A DNA stretch of 64,000 nucleotides, taken from positions 10,369,433 through 10,433,432 of the forward strand of contig OY811971.1 in NCBI GenBank assembly GCA_963681505.1, read 5' to 3'. Below, one piece after another: positions 50,583 through 55,516 of the stretch. The first letter of the stretch is position 1; the number at the start of each line of letters is the position of its first letter. This DNA is from Eunapius fragilis (lineage: Eukaryota; Porifera; Demospongiae; Spongillida; Spongillidae). The notes beneath the pieces were generated by a model. The model was given only the letters and a program-made list of their open reading frames with translations. It was not told the origin of the DNA and made no database searches. The position numbers were made by a program, and so were the translations under genes.

Positions 50583-52462
50583 GGCTTTCGTGGCGGCGGG
50601 CAGTGCCAAAATCAGCAGCGAAGCGAACGGCTCCTTGCTGGAGCCAGAGGCTTGGGCCTGTCCCCATCCCCACACAGTGTCCAACTTCCTTCTCTTTGTG
50701 GCCACCTCCCATTCCATCGCCCTCTCTGTCCGCTCCAACTTTCTTTCATTATCAAAGTTATTCGCCAAATCATTATTATTTGAAATAAACAATCTGCACC
50801 CTAATTGGTGATTTTAATAAAAACATGACCTTACCTTGACCATCACCATTGATGTAGAGGTTGGTAGCCATAGTTACTATGGGGTTTGCAGGCAAGAGGA
50901 TGATGGGAGGGTAGGGGAGGGTGCATCTAACAACTTTCGGTTATTGTTTGGCAGATTTGTTGCAATTGTTCCTATATGCTTTGGCAATGGGATTGTGGTC
51001 GATCATTAGGGGGAAAAAATCATTACACAAATGAAGAAACAACTACCGACTACCTGCCTCTAGAATACATTCTGATTATCACTGAATCAACGTACTCTCA
51101 TATTGTGTGCAATGTAGTCCAGTATCTTAACCACCGCCACCAATTCCCTCCATGTAGAACTCTGGGCTGCTTCTCCTGGCAACCAAATATCCTGTGCAAC
51201 ATGCAGGCCATGCTCCACTGTATACCTCCAATAGCCAGAATATCACTTGCATCGAAATACAGCATGCCACCTAACTGCTGAAGGGCTAAGCCATATAGGC
51301 TTGGCATTATATTGGGCCATACATGTACAACTAGATGATCTCCAAAACTAACTCCCGCTGCACACCTCGGTTGATCTCTTAATCATTTCATCTTCTCACC
51401 TCCCAGAGTTACAGTTCTTTGCCTACAACTTTAGCACTTTGATATGTCTCATTCTTTCCTTGGTTGCGCATGTCGCTTCATACTGACGTTCTGCTTTGCC
51501 TTGCAATACTCCTCAAACTTTTTGAAAAGTACGTCTACCTTGTCCTTTTCCTCGTTGGTTATTGTCATGGTGCTGTATATGTCTCTGCCAGACTGACCAA
51601 TCAGATATAAGAAAGCACGGCACTTTTCAGACTTTGCTAGCTTACTGAACTGTTCCATTGCTTGTCTCCGTTTCCGCCGTTTTTCCGGATCTGAAAAGCT
51701 ATCTGTGGTAGAGGTCGAGCCCACTTGGAACATCCTTCCCATTCCTGACACAATGTAATATCCTCGTATACACCGAGTCACTATTGCATCGATTCCAATA
51801 GTTCTCAGCACAAAGCACATTACACACAAAAAGAACAGAAGGACAAATCACGCATTCAATCAATAATAATACTACACTCACCATTTTTATATTTTATGAT
51901 TGTTTATTGCCTGTATGACCATTTCACAAAATTTTGCCCTGTATTTATTTTGATTGTAAGTGGTAATATCCATGGAGTTGTTTTCTCACAGTCTTATCTG
52001 GTTTGTTTACATGTACGTGTAAATTGTTTTCTCCTCTGTAGAGAATGGTGGACCTCCAATATCTGTTTCTTCCACACCTCCAATCCCACCCATGACTGTC
52101 AGTTCCCACGAATTAGCCTGGGCTGATTTAGATAGGTACCAGCTCATGACAGAGAGGGAGAGAAAAGACACTAACCAGGGTGACACTAATAATGATCATG
52201 GAGCATGGAGGATGGCTGGCCCCCCTTCCATCCCCCCATCACAACAAAAACCCATGCCTGTACCAGGTATTTGACCTTGTTGTAATTTTGGGACCCATGT
52301 TCATATCTACACATTTCCACAGCAAAGCCTGTGTCTTCACTTCTTTCCATATGGACAACAAGGCAGAGATGCAAGGGTGGGTCACACCCTGAGTTTGCAG
52401 GACGTCTTGTTCATGGGCCCAAGGCAGAACTTTATCCATCTTTAGGTAGCAACACAAGGTGA
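22225..52462 (+). CDS. INTS13: Integrator complex subunit 13 (Asunder), 17 exons
   Basis: INTS13 pairs with INTS14 in the nuclear Integrator complex. That complex cleaves nascent snRNAs and paused transcripts; in flies Asunder also affects dynein localisation and spermatogenesis. Seventeen exons join in consistent phase to 2,079 nt (692 aa; human 706). The N-terminal half is the von Willebrand A-like domain (start MEKTVIVIAANS; SLWT.-type segment KTLWTAYVEAMTEYCRVV). Later hallmarks are IPMKEEQ, NYDVELIHLAEAH, SRPTVCLVNFLLSG, DDPPSISEGWGGRVTDYRIT and RHWPV. The last exon encodes SLLSIW and HPEFAGRL, matching the C-terminal segment known to bind the INTS4/9/11 cleavage module. The ATG at 22225 is chosen because it begins the conserved first strand. 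All introns are GT-AG except intron 7, which reads GC-AG. Coding sequence is 7% of the span, with transposons confined to introns. No frame damage was seen, so it is probably functional. Confidence 0.95.
22426..23030. other. INTS13 intron 1 (605 bp)
   Basis: GT...TTTTATTTTAG boundaries. No element was recognised inside apart from scattered ACATGTA motifs. Confidence 0.7.
23031..23108 (+). CDS. INTS13: INTS13 exon 2 (aa 68-93)
   Basis: Encodes VCVAAVDEQ...NSWRDEDQEMSK, matching the LNSWTQEDQ region of vertebrate INTS13. Phase 0 at both ends; acceptor TTTATTTTAG, donor AAG|GTTATT. Confidence 0.92.
23126..23240. repeat. CACATGGGAATG minisatellite in intron 2
   Basis: About eight imperfect copies of a short unit built from CATGGGAATG and TGTACACATGG, starting 17 bp after the exon 2 donor. 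Confidence 0.85.
23393..23578. mobile_element. MITE with CCGCTCGGTC terminal inverted repeats
   Basis: Left end ACCCGCTCGGTCGTAGAGAA and right end TTCTCTATGACCGAGCGGGT are inverted repeats. Further inward AATAAAGCGTATACAT is inverted as GTGTACGCTTTATT. It is bounded by the palindromic ACATGTAC motif on both sides, which may be part of the target site. Confidence 0.8.
23609..23754. repeat. hairpin repeat next to the MITE
   Basis: CATATGAACAAATCAAG at the left is inverted as CTTGATTTGTTCATATG at the right, and CTGAACTTCTGACCTTTTC as its complement. The loop is almost entirely AAGTACATGTAC repeats. It is probably a second, independent foldback element. Confidence 0.8.
24034..24212. mobile_element. 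small inverted-repeat element
   Basis: ATGGAAGTCCAAAGATGGTT on the left is matched by AACCATCTTTGGACTTCTAT on the right, and TCTGAAGATATTCACA by TGTGAATATCTTCGGA further inward. The interior is non-coding. Confidence 0.7.
24250..24630. repeat. 29/33-bp minisatellite in intron 2
   Basis: About 13 copies of a unit combining TGTCATACCTC with CACATGTACACATGTGCG. A four-base duplication (CTCC) makes some copies 33 bp. Each copy contains the palindromic TGTACA core abundant elsewhere in this gene. It ends about 40 bp before exon 3. Confidence 0.92.
24672..24889 (+). CDS. INTS13: INTS13 exon 3 (aa 94-166)
   Basis: Encodes VLIGLQKFGAP... through GRILFFSTLKR, matching the stretch that ends GRIICIT in vertebrates. 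Unusually GC-rich for the window. Acceptor CGTCGCTAG, donor AGAG|GTACGT, phase 2. Confidence 0.93.
25579..25759 (+). CDS. INTS13: INTS13 exon 4 (aa 166-226)
   Basis: Encodes SAADVKELERAVTNTIK... CQLVIINTHTPP, corresponding to the LEDCVQETI...CELVLIHT part of the VWA domain. Acceptor ACTTGCAG, donor CTCAG|GTAGTA. Confidence 0.93.
25880..26140. mobile_element. MITE with CCGTATTTCCTTGATTACAA ends
   Basis: CCGTATTTCCTTGATTACAA at 25879 is inverted as TTGTAATCAAGGAAATACGG at about 26118-26137. A second inverted block (AGGACACAATTGTACCCGCA) lies further inward. Ends of this type are widespread in marine invertebrate genomes. No ORF. Confidence 0.82.
26952..27077 (+). CDS. INTS13: INTS13 exon 5 (aa 227-268)
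   Basis: Encodes HSAQLSSVVYSFPAKILLEK... TVITGIPMK. The ITNIPMK-like end is one of the best conserved points of INTS13. Phase 0 at both ends; acceptor TTTTCTGTAG, donor AAG|GTGAAA. Confidence 0.93.
27684..27952. repeat. 24-bp minisatellite in intron 5, 11 copies
   Basis: Eleven almost identical copies of GGAGCACTGCCTTATC plus CCTCTGTT (24 bp). The near identity of copies suggests recent expansion. The length is a multiple of three, so open frames on both strands run through it; they are not genes. Confidence 0.95.
28240..30250 (-). mobile_element. Ty3/gypsy remnant: LTR pieces plus gag and protease, RT deleted
   Basis: On the - strand, a gag-like frame (29520 down to about 28940) carries KKRAILLSGCGAATYRL and NPKPSAIMQLFKFN. 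A protease-like frame (28890-28624) reads ELDTEAS, where the usual DTGAS glycine is replaced. Pre-RT sequence (TRLRTYTGECLKVLG) lies at about 28600-28520. LTR-like sequences sharing GACTTTAGTGCG and GAGTCTTTAACATA lie at about 28340-28480, 29770-29850 and 30080-30200. RT, RNase H and integrase are missing. Stops and frameshifts are frequent. Confidence 0.82.
29560..30080. repeat. tandem duplication of about 285 bp at the remnant's 5' end
   Basis: The block CATCCTTTTCTTTCGTCC ... GATCATACATGT recurs at about 29570-29770 and 29850-30065, with the LTR-like GGACTTTA.TG.GCAGCCAGCC after each. It is a duplication of the 5' LTR/leader region. Confidence 0.8.
30540..30665. repeat. short degenerate tandem repeat
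   Basis: Three copies of a unit with CAGTAGGGG...ATGGA.GGAAGG.TGCAA.GCTTCATT lie between 30540 and 30665. Confidence 0.6.
32072..32156 (+). CDS. INTS13: INTS13 exon 6 (aa 269-297)
   Basis: Encodes EEQAGGSSANYDVELIHLAE..., matching SANYDVELLH of vertebrates. Acceptor CCCTTACAG, donor GCTG|GTCAGT, phase 1. A 16-bp minisatellite begins only about 40 bp downstream. Confidence 0.94.
32195..33081. repeat. 16-bp minisatellite in intron 6, about 55 copies
   Basis: The unit is ATGCATGTCATGTGGT with A/G variants (GCGTG, GAGTG). A longer variant (TAGTATGGATGCATGTCCGC) recurs at about 32598, 32788 and 32868, showing block duplication. Three periods equal 48 bp, so long frames of a 16-residue repeat stay open; the repeat fully explains them. 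Confidence 0.95.
34225..35130 (-). pseudogene. 3' end of a non-LTR (LINE) reverse transcriptase ORF
   Basis: Read on the - strand from about 34900, the pieces give DDNTIRIGLRLGAPLC, then a C-x2-C...H-x4-C zinc motif (CHHCG ... HGLSCH), then NDILHRALSSANVPSRLEPT, RADGKRPDGITMVPW, then FETTGVCGPRYTSLSDLGRR and SVALHRGNAASILGT. This is the usual C-terminal end of one clade of LINE polyproteins. The polymerase and endonuclease parts are absent (5' truncation), and the frame shifts at least twice. The portion above 34900 is weakly supported. Confidence 0.78.
35336..35824. mobile_element. 489-bp non-autonomous transposon carrying a ZAD-like zinc-finger exon
   Basis: Terminal inverted repeats of about 110 bp (left TAGCCTTGTCCCCAGGCC, right GGCCTGGGGACGAGGCTA) are flanked by a perfect 9-bp duplication AAGGATACT (35327-35335, 35825-35833). 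Between them the + strand encodes CRICGSVLSRTHYVALFSRE ... GLSRFICIPCKNKL (about 35500-35660). The spacing of CxxC pairs fits a ZAD-type zinc-binding domain of the kind found at the N-terminus of some invertebrate transposon proteins. An acceptor-like TCTTGCAG lies just before it. The 9-bp duplication suggests a Mutator-like parent; this is an inference. Confidence 0.82.
36511..36626 (+). CDS. INTS13: INTS13 exon 7 (aa 297-335)
   Basis: Encodes VPKREGKDGSTIYLKW... HFCTSAYRVTPTN, matching ITLKWCTPR and YCTGAYRISP. The exon must end after AAT to keep frame and alignment with exon 8, which makes the donor GC (AAT|GCAAGT). The GT four bases later would shift the frame. Confidence 0.88.
36690..36735 (+). 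CDS. INTS13: INTS13 exon 8 (aa 336-351)
   Basis: Micro-exon of 46 bp encoding AMSRPTVCLVNFLLSG (vertebrate SRPSSCLTNFLLNG). Acceptor CATCACAG, donor TCAG|GTACAT, phase 1. It precedes the largest intron (8,830 bp). Confidence 0.93.
37511..38044 (-). pseudogene. piggyBac-like transposase, C-terminal fragment
   Basis: A - strand frame of about 177 codons reads ACKMDVHNHLRQGL, TQTWWHRLAAIFFGI, TDVLLAYNYEH and VREFANDLASSLIFN. This is the pattern of the C-terminal DDE part of the PGBD4-like piggyBac family (DVHNHLRQG is its hallmark). A cysteine-rich end follows, in shifting frames. The N-terminal catalytic half is missing, so it is inactive. It lies inside INTS13 intron 8, opposite to the host gene. 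Confidence 0.75.
38165..38392. mobile_element. MITE family A, copy 1
   Basis: GCATAATAATTTCGATTTAC at the left is inverted as CATCCAAATTATTATGC at the right. GCAAATGTGTTAGTAAATAT and its complement lie inside. A related copy lies at about 53650-53822. Confidence 0.78.
39386..40836 (-). pseudogene. pogo/Tigger-like DDE transposase with frameshifts
   Basis: On the - strand the order is an N-terminal helix-turn-helix (KKKVLEELKAG, GISRQQVYDIRKHKDAIE), the CENP-B-type linker with DHSIFEWFC, then the DDE domain. The first acidic residue is in FNMDEAGLFFR, the second in LLVDGFSGHD and the third in PPNVTSVYQPLDQGVIAVLK, the signature of pogo-group transposases. A C-terminal segment ends EEGTIGEDD. 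The frame shifts near 40775 and again near 40090, so it is broken although all three acidic positions are still readable. It is antisense in INTS13 intron 8. No terminal repeats were recognised. Confidence 0.88.
41040..41470 (-). pseudogene. retroelement ORF1-like coiled-coil fragment
   Basis: A - strand frame of about 130 codons includes MASFMESLKEFKNEMVEQQE, a charged helical stretch, then RRIRLIKIADRSEHGW. The IADRSE.GW motif after a coiled coil is common in gag/ORF1-type proteins of cnidarian and sponge retroelements, perhaps DIRS-like. The class is uncertain. Confidence 0.45.
41690..42720 (-). pseudogene. Ty3/gypsy integrase C-terminal remnant
   Basis: Read on the - strand: FRNTQHT then VSD.G-like and NGLA..QTFKAALTKSSGDV (42500-42440). 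It continues with ARFLFTLF, then DDLVYVKDVGGNQDWTPGVV and GPVSAIVELEE, and RTCQRHFNQLRARYD after a frameshift. These are the end of the integrase core and the GPY/F-type C-terminal domain. RT and gag are not seen. The - strand ORF1-like fragment downstream is probably a separate element. Confidence 0.75.
42780..43740 (-). pseudogene. DNA-transposon N-terminal region, family unnamed
   Basis: The - strand shows a cysteine-containing region (CCNAFD, then KKSLREITSD and GEKLCSLCKTNLQK), a serine/proline-rich linker, and a helical segment with KSYQEKLQILTLSPFTIEET. The order of zinc-binding cysteines, linker and 'YQEKLQLLTLSP' helix recurs in invertebrate transposon proteins. The frame is broken beyond about 43000. 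Confidence 0.45.
43895..44075. repeat. second copy of the 18.6-kb dispersed repeat (opposite strand)
   Basis: GTTCCCTTCCATTT, CTCATTAGGGAATGTTTTT and GAGCTCG-like CTCGTTCTGATTCTCAAT align in reverse to 18630-18850. The copies are strongly diverged, so it is an old family. Confidence 0.55.
44748..44995 (+). mobile_element. probable solo LTR
   Basis: About 248 bp starting TGTGACAGATCGG and ending GTCCGTCACA, with short TGTGAC/GTCACA inverted ends, a TATATAAAC box near 44857 and GC-rich downstream sequence, the layout of an LTR promoter. The flanks TATAT and TATAC could be a 5-bp target duplication with one mismatch. No internal retroelement sequence adjoins it. Confidence 0.6.
45566..45640 (+). 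CDS. INTS13: INTS13 exon 9 (aa 351-376)
   Basis: Encodes GKPVLLEQPKKGG... HVLYSHG, matching RSVLLEQPRK and SHMLSSHGG. Acceptor GTGTTTCAG, donor GGAG|GTACAT, phase 1. Confidence 0.94.
45680..45758. repeat. (CA)n microsatellite forming the end of intron 9
   Basis: An uninterrupted run of about 39 CA repeats fills two-thirds of the 119-bp intron 9. Its last bases continue directly into the acceptor (ACACACAG|GTGG), so the usual polypyrimidine tract is replaced by alternating CA. Confidence 0.95.
45760..45863 (+). CDS. INTS13: INTS13 exon 10 (aa 376-410)
   Basis: Encodes the most conserved stretch of the protein, DDPPSISEGWGGRVTDYRIT. The donor is ACT|GTATGC. The joint with exon 9 restores SHGGG in frame. 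Confidence 0.95.
45864..46710. other. INTS13 intron 10 (847 bp)
   Basis: AT-rich with several ACATGTAC motifs. No inserted element was recognised. Confidence 0.65.
46711..46798 (+). CDS. INTS13: INTS13 exon 11 (aa 411-440)
   Basis: Encodes DFNQLIQENMLYPNP... IYPMQK, corresponding to DFGEFMRENRLTPFLDP. Acceptor TGCACAAG, a weak pyrimidine tract; donor AAAG|GTAAGG is strong. Confidence 0.88.
47046..47122 (+). CDS. INTS13: INTS13 exon 12 (aa 440-465)
   Basis: Encodes ALNKLERQTRHWPVTYNDTL, matching the QLEKHTRYWPM region. Acceptor TTTTCAACAG, donor CTCAG|GTTTGG. Confidence 0.92.
47187..47258 (+). CDS. INTS13: INTS13 exon 13 (aa 466-489)
   Basis: Encodes DLDTLPFTIPKESMNDVELD, matching the IVKESLTEEDVLNC segment. 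It follows a 64-nt intron. Phase 0 at both ends. Confidence 0.9.
47405..47490 (+). CDS. INTS13: INTS13 exon 14 (aa 490-518)
   Basis: Encodes VIVSLQEKESSNEPLSIPNS... NKGVKR, matching DMERKNDPLPIST and KGPKR. The donor AGAG|GTATGT begins a 48-nt intron. Confidence 0.92.
47539..47699 (+). CDS. INTS13: INTS13 exon 15 (aa 518-572)
   Basis: Encodes EEQYRALWSEIEMLAELHST, matching DEQYRIMWNELETLVRAH. It is followed by a less conserved serine/proline-rich stretch. The first of two overlapping AG acceptors is used to keep frame. Confidence 0.92.
48765..49823. mobile_element. 1,059-bp near-perfect palindromic element in intron 15
   Basis: Arms of about 527 bp are reverse complements with only scattered mismatches. 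They start GGGTCATTCCAAAAACG and end CGTTTTTGGAATGACCC. The axis near 49294 (GTAATTGTTCAATTAC) leaves a loop of only a few bases. Flanking TAAA (or CTAAAG, the choice is ambiguous) is duplicated at 48761-48764 and 49824-49827. No transposase is encoded. The high arm identity suggests recent origin or ongoing gene conversion between the arms. Confidence 0.88.
50105..50705. repeat. two tandem copies of a roughly 300-bp unit
   Basis: Shared landmarks in order: AGCGAGCAGTAG.AAAT, GGCGTGTATC, ATGGGTCGAT.ACCTCAACAC, TGCTGGAGCC, CAACTTCCT.CTCTTTG. The second copy has an (AC)n expansion at about 50547-50580. A shorter related tail precedes them. No gene was recognised. Confidence 0.8.
51449..51850 (-). 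pseudogene. gypsy gag N-terminal fragment with leader
   Basis: The - strand reads FLYLIGQSGRDIYSTMTITN and EEKDKVDVLFKKFEEYC, closely related to the gag at 57849-58475. It is preceded by a TTGTGTCAGGAATGG primer-site-like sequence and LTR-like sequence (TGTAGTATTATTATTGATTG, ending ATATTACA). It stops abruptly after about 90 codons. Confidence 0.75.
52042..52266 (+). CDS. INTS13: INTS13 exon 16 (aa 572-647)
   Basis: Low-conservation linker exon encoding ENGGPPISVSSTPPIPP, then SHELAWADLDRYQLMTERER, which aligns with the SWQDSERLKGILERG helix of vertebrates. Phases (1/1) join exons 15 and 17 exactly. Confidence 0.85.
52323..52462 (+). CDS. INTS13: INTS13 exon 17 and stop (aa 647-692)
   Basis: Encodes AKPVSSLLSIWTTRQ, HPEFAGRLVHGPKAELYPSL and ends with TGA at 52460-52462. 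SLLS.W and PEFAGRL are the conserved C-terminal motif that contacts the Integrator cleavage module. A 56-nt intron precedes it. Confidence 0.94.
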
Positions 52463-53645
52463 GGAACTTTATGAGATGATGATCTGTAGCTGCCATTCAG
52501 TTTATCTGGTCTTTAGTGTTGTGCCACCATCTGAGCAGGAGGACTAGAGTCAATTGATTGACAGACAATTACACTGGCAGTTTAAAGAACACTGAATATT
52601 TTCTTTGTTTGTGTGATCTGCATGTTATAATGGTACAGTACTTGAAGTGTGGAAGTATAAACCGGCACTATTTACTCAAGTAGGCAGGGAGCTACACATG
52701 GAGATTAACCAGGTCTGTCATTGCTTGCAAAACAAGTACTAATGGTGGGTCATCTAATTTAGGACAACATTATATGTTAGATGATTAGTTATTACTGCAT
52801 GGTCAGCTCACAACTACCAAAAATGCCACAAAAGATGGCATTGTCCAAATTACAATTGGAAGCACTCTAGAGGGGAATTTACGATCATTTCATTTTTACC
52901 ACAATGTGCTCAGTTCTGCAATGCGTTTTGGAACTTAGACCTGTACATCAATTTATGCTAGACCAAGGTGGGATTTAGTGCATTGCTCTCATTCACCAAA
53001 ACATTAAAAACATCTACCTAAACAAACACGCAATGGAGCTTTGTGGCCTGGGCAACCCTGCGGAGTTTAATCAAGAGTGATGAACAGGTCTAGAACCCAT
53101 CTGGTTACAAACATAAGACTGCATGAGTGCCTTTGGCATTCATCCTATTCATTACGTTTCTCTTTGTATTTAAATTTGTATTTCTATTGGAGCCTTTGCT
53201 TTTTCTAAATTATCATTTGTTTCAACGTGCAATTGTCATTTGTTTCAACAAATGCAGGCACACACATACACACCATGTAATTATATATATAAGTGTGTGC
53301 ATGTGCGTGAGTCTGTGGGTGTGTGTGCATGTCCATGCGTATGTCTAACAGTGCAACAAGTGACCTGTTGGTAATAAATTATATTTACCAGAGCGGAGAA
53401 ACACAATAAACGTACTCTAGATCCGGTCAATTGGTTTCATTGAAAGTACACGTTTGGACATTGTGGCCTAGGCAGCCCCGCTATTAGGGGGTTAAATCAA
53501 GAGAACAGGTTTAGTTACAAGTGTCTGGTGTTGCCATGTGTACTTCATACACACGCACACACTTACGCCATGAAGCCTACAACAGGGCTGAACATCCCAC
53601 AAATGAACCTGTTTAATGACACCAATTTTCCACTTAATTCACTGC
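52463..53645. other. 3' flank of INTS13
   Basis: No gene. The 3' UTR and poly(A) site should lie here, but no AATAAA occurs soon after the stop (first at about 53371). Two diverged copies of a short segment (GTGGCCTGGGCAACCC, about 53045; GTGGCCTAGGCAGCCC, about 53464) are present. A GT-rich stretch lies at 53290-53335. Confidence 0.5.
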
Positions 53646-53649
53646 ATAT

Positions 53650-53822
53650 ATATATATAATTATTTGGATTTACAATGTATTTCCTATTAAGCAAATGCGA
53701 TGCAAATGTGTTAGTAAATATGATAGTAAGTATTTCATTTACTATAGCGGGAAAATGTCACATATACACATTTGCACCATATTTCAATTATAGTAAATAC
53801 AATCCACATTAATATGCAGTGG
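53650..53822. mobile_element. MITE family A, copy 2
   Basis: ATTTGGATTTACAATGTATT ... GCAAATGTGTTAGTAAATAT on the left, with CATTTGCACCATATTTC and TAGTAAATACAAT on the right, follow the same layout as 38165-38392. Confidence 0.72.
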
Positions 53823-54016
53823 GATCATATAATTTGAAAACCTAATGGAAAACATATGCGCGAGGTCCCTCCGTAGATCTTACATATGTACTGATCTCTT
53901 ATTCTTTACTCGACAACTCGAGTCACTGCAATGCTTAAAATAATACACATATTTACTTACTAAACCTGTTTGATATATATGTACTAAGATTTTTACCCTT
54001 TATGGATTTATATTTA

Positions 54017-54758
54017 TACAGGGTGTCCACGAAAGAAAGCAACGCTTTTAAATGAATATACCATTTAAAAGCGTTGTTTAATGGGACTGTCAAATATATG
54101 AAGGACGTTTAATCAAATACGAACTGTATATATCTGCATTATTTATTCCATTAGCTTTAACGGTTCAAAATATAAATCAAATAGCTTAAGATTAATTAAC
54201 TTGACACAATAATGTACGACACCTTGTAATGAAACTGAAGAATAACCTTGATGAAATTATCAATTTTGACTGCTGTTTTACTCATTAAAATAAAACAAAA
54301 CAAATCAAACTTGAAAATGTTAGCATTTTCAAGTTTGATTTGTTGCTTTGTTTTATTTTAATGATATGACCACCACAATTTTAATTAGTTTTAATAATTC
54401 ACCATTACATACGGTGTTTTTTTAATAAAAGGCTAATTAGTGATGGTTATTAAATTTTAATTTGTTATCCCATAACAGCTTCAACGTGAATAGCCAGTCA
54501 TAATTCACTATTGATCTTAGTGACTTCAAATCAGTGCTGTTCCACCATACATTCAGATCTTGCGTTACTTGTTAGTTATTATCTCTAACCATAATCTTGA
54601 ATAACTTTGATAATATAGCTAGGGCTTTGGTTCTGAAGGTTTGATCCAATTGGTATGTGGCTAACTACTGCACTTATGTAATAGAAATCAAGCACTTAAT
54701 GAATTTCAATCCTAAGTTATGATTTCAAAACGTTGCATTTTTTCATGGTCACCCTGTA
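54017..54758. mobile_element. 742-bp MITE with TACAGGGTG ends and TA target
   Basis: Left end TACAGGGTGTCCACGAAAGA, right end CATGGTCACCCTGTA, both flanked by TA. An internal palindrome (AAAATAAAACAAAACAAATC, about 54287-54365) forms a second hairpin. No ORF. The TA duplication points to a Tc1/mariner-like parent. Confidence 0.72.
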
Positions 54759-54984
54759 TAGCATCCAAATTGAAACTACAAACTATTATTGCAATCGACT
54801 TCCTACTTTCACGACACCATTTCAATATGTGCACGTATATTTTATTAATAAGTACCTTATTTATTAAGGGGTATCAATGTTGCGAGCTTGGAGTTTTGAA
54901 ATTTCAGTCTGATGGAAAATATTCACACTTATTATTCAATGTGTATTTTCCACAACAACAAACATTTTCATTTATAAAAATATA

Positions 54985-55131
54985 AACAATGACATGCATA
55001 TGGAACGTTCTATGGGAAAATGGGTCTTGTGGATTATATTAATGCTATCAGGTTCCTATTTTAAACACAACATATCACACCATTACAATATGTGAAAATC
55101 CATTTTGGTACGGGGTACCGATGTGTATATT
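54985..55131. repeat. inverted partner of the repeat on the far side of the BEL element
   Basis: GGAACGTTCTATGGGAAAAT, GGGTCTTGTGGATT and CTATCAGGTTCCTATTTTAA are reverse complements of sequences at about 63480-63530 and 63185-63215. The BEL element is therefore inserted within a larger inverted repeat. Confidence 0.7.
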
Positions 55132-55286
55132 GATCCAGTCAACGAACAGTCTGTCTATCAAAGGCTAACTCTAGGTCTACTCAAAGCCGACCACGCACAC
55201 AATACCCAAAAAAACTGATATTTAATAATATCTACATTATTACATCACACGAGTAATAGATGATTAACTCAATTAAATGTCACACA
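55132..55286 (-). repeat. BEL element 3' LTR
   Basis: Matches 62437-62595 over its length with small indels. Preceded (in - strand sense) by the purine tract at 55287-55300. Confidence 0.85.
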
Positions 55287-55516
55287 TCCTCCCCCCTCAG
55301 TTGACGAGTGCTGACTTGTCAACTCCAAAATCCTTGTACGTGCTGCCACAGCAGCATCTCTTCTTCGTCATCCCTGTTGTGTATCACTGCGATTGTCAGT
55401 CACATCAGTTGCTGTAGCGACATGAACAGGAATCTCGACACAATTAAATTCAAGTAGGTAGAGGAGTTGATCATGAACTGGATGCTGAAGAGTTGAAAGC
55501 TTGTCTGCTCCAGATC

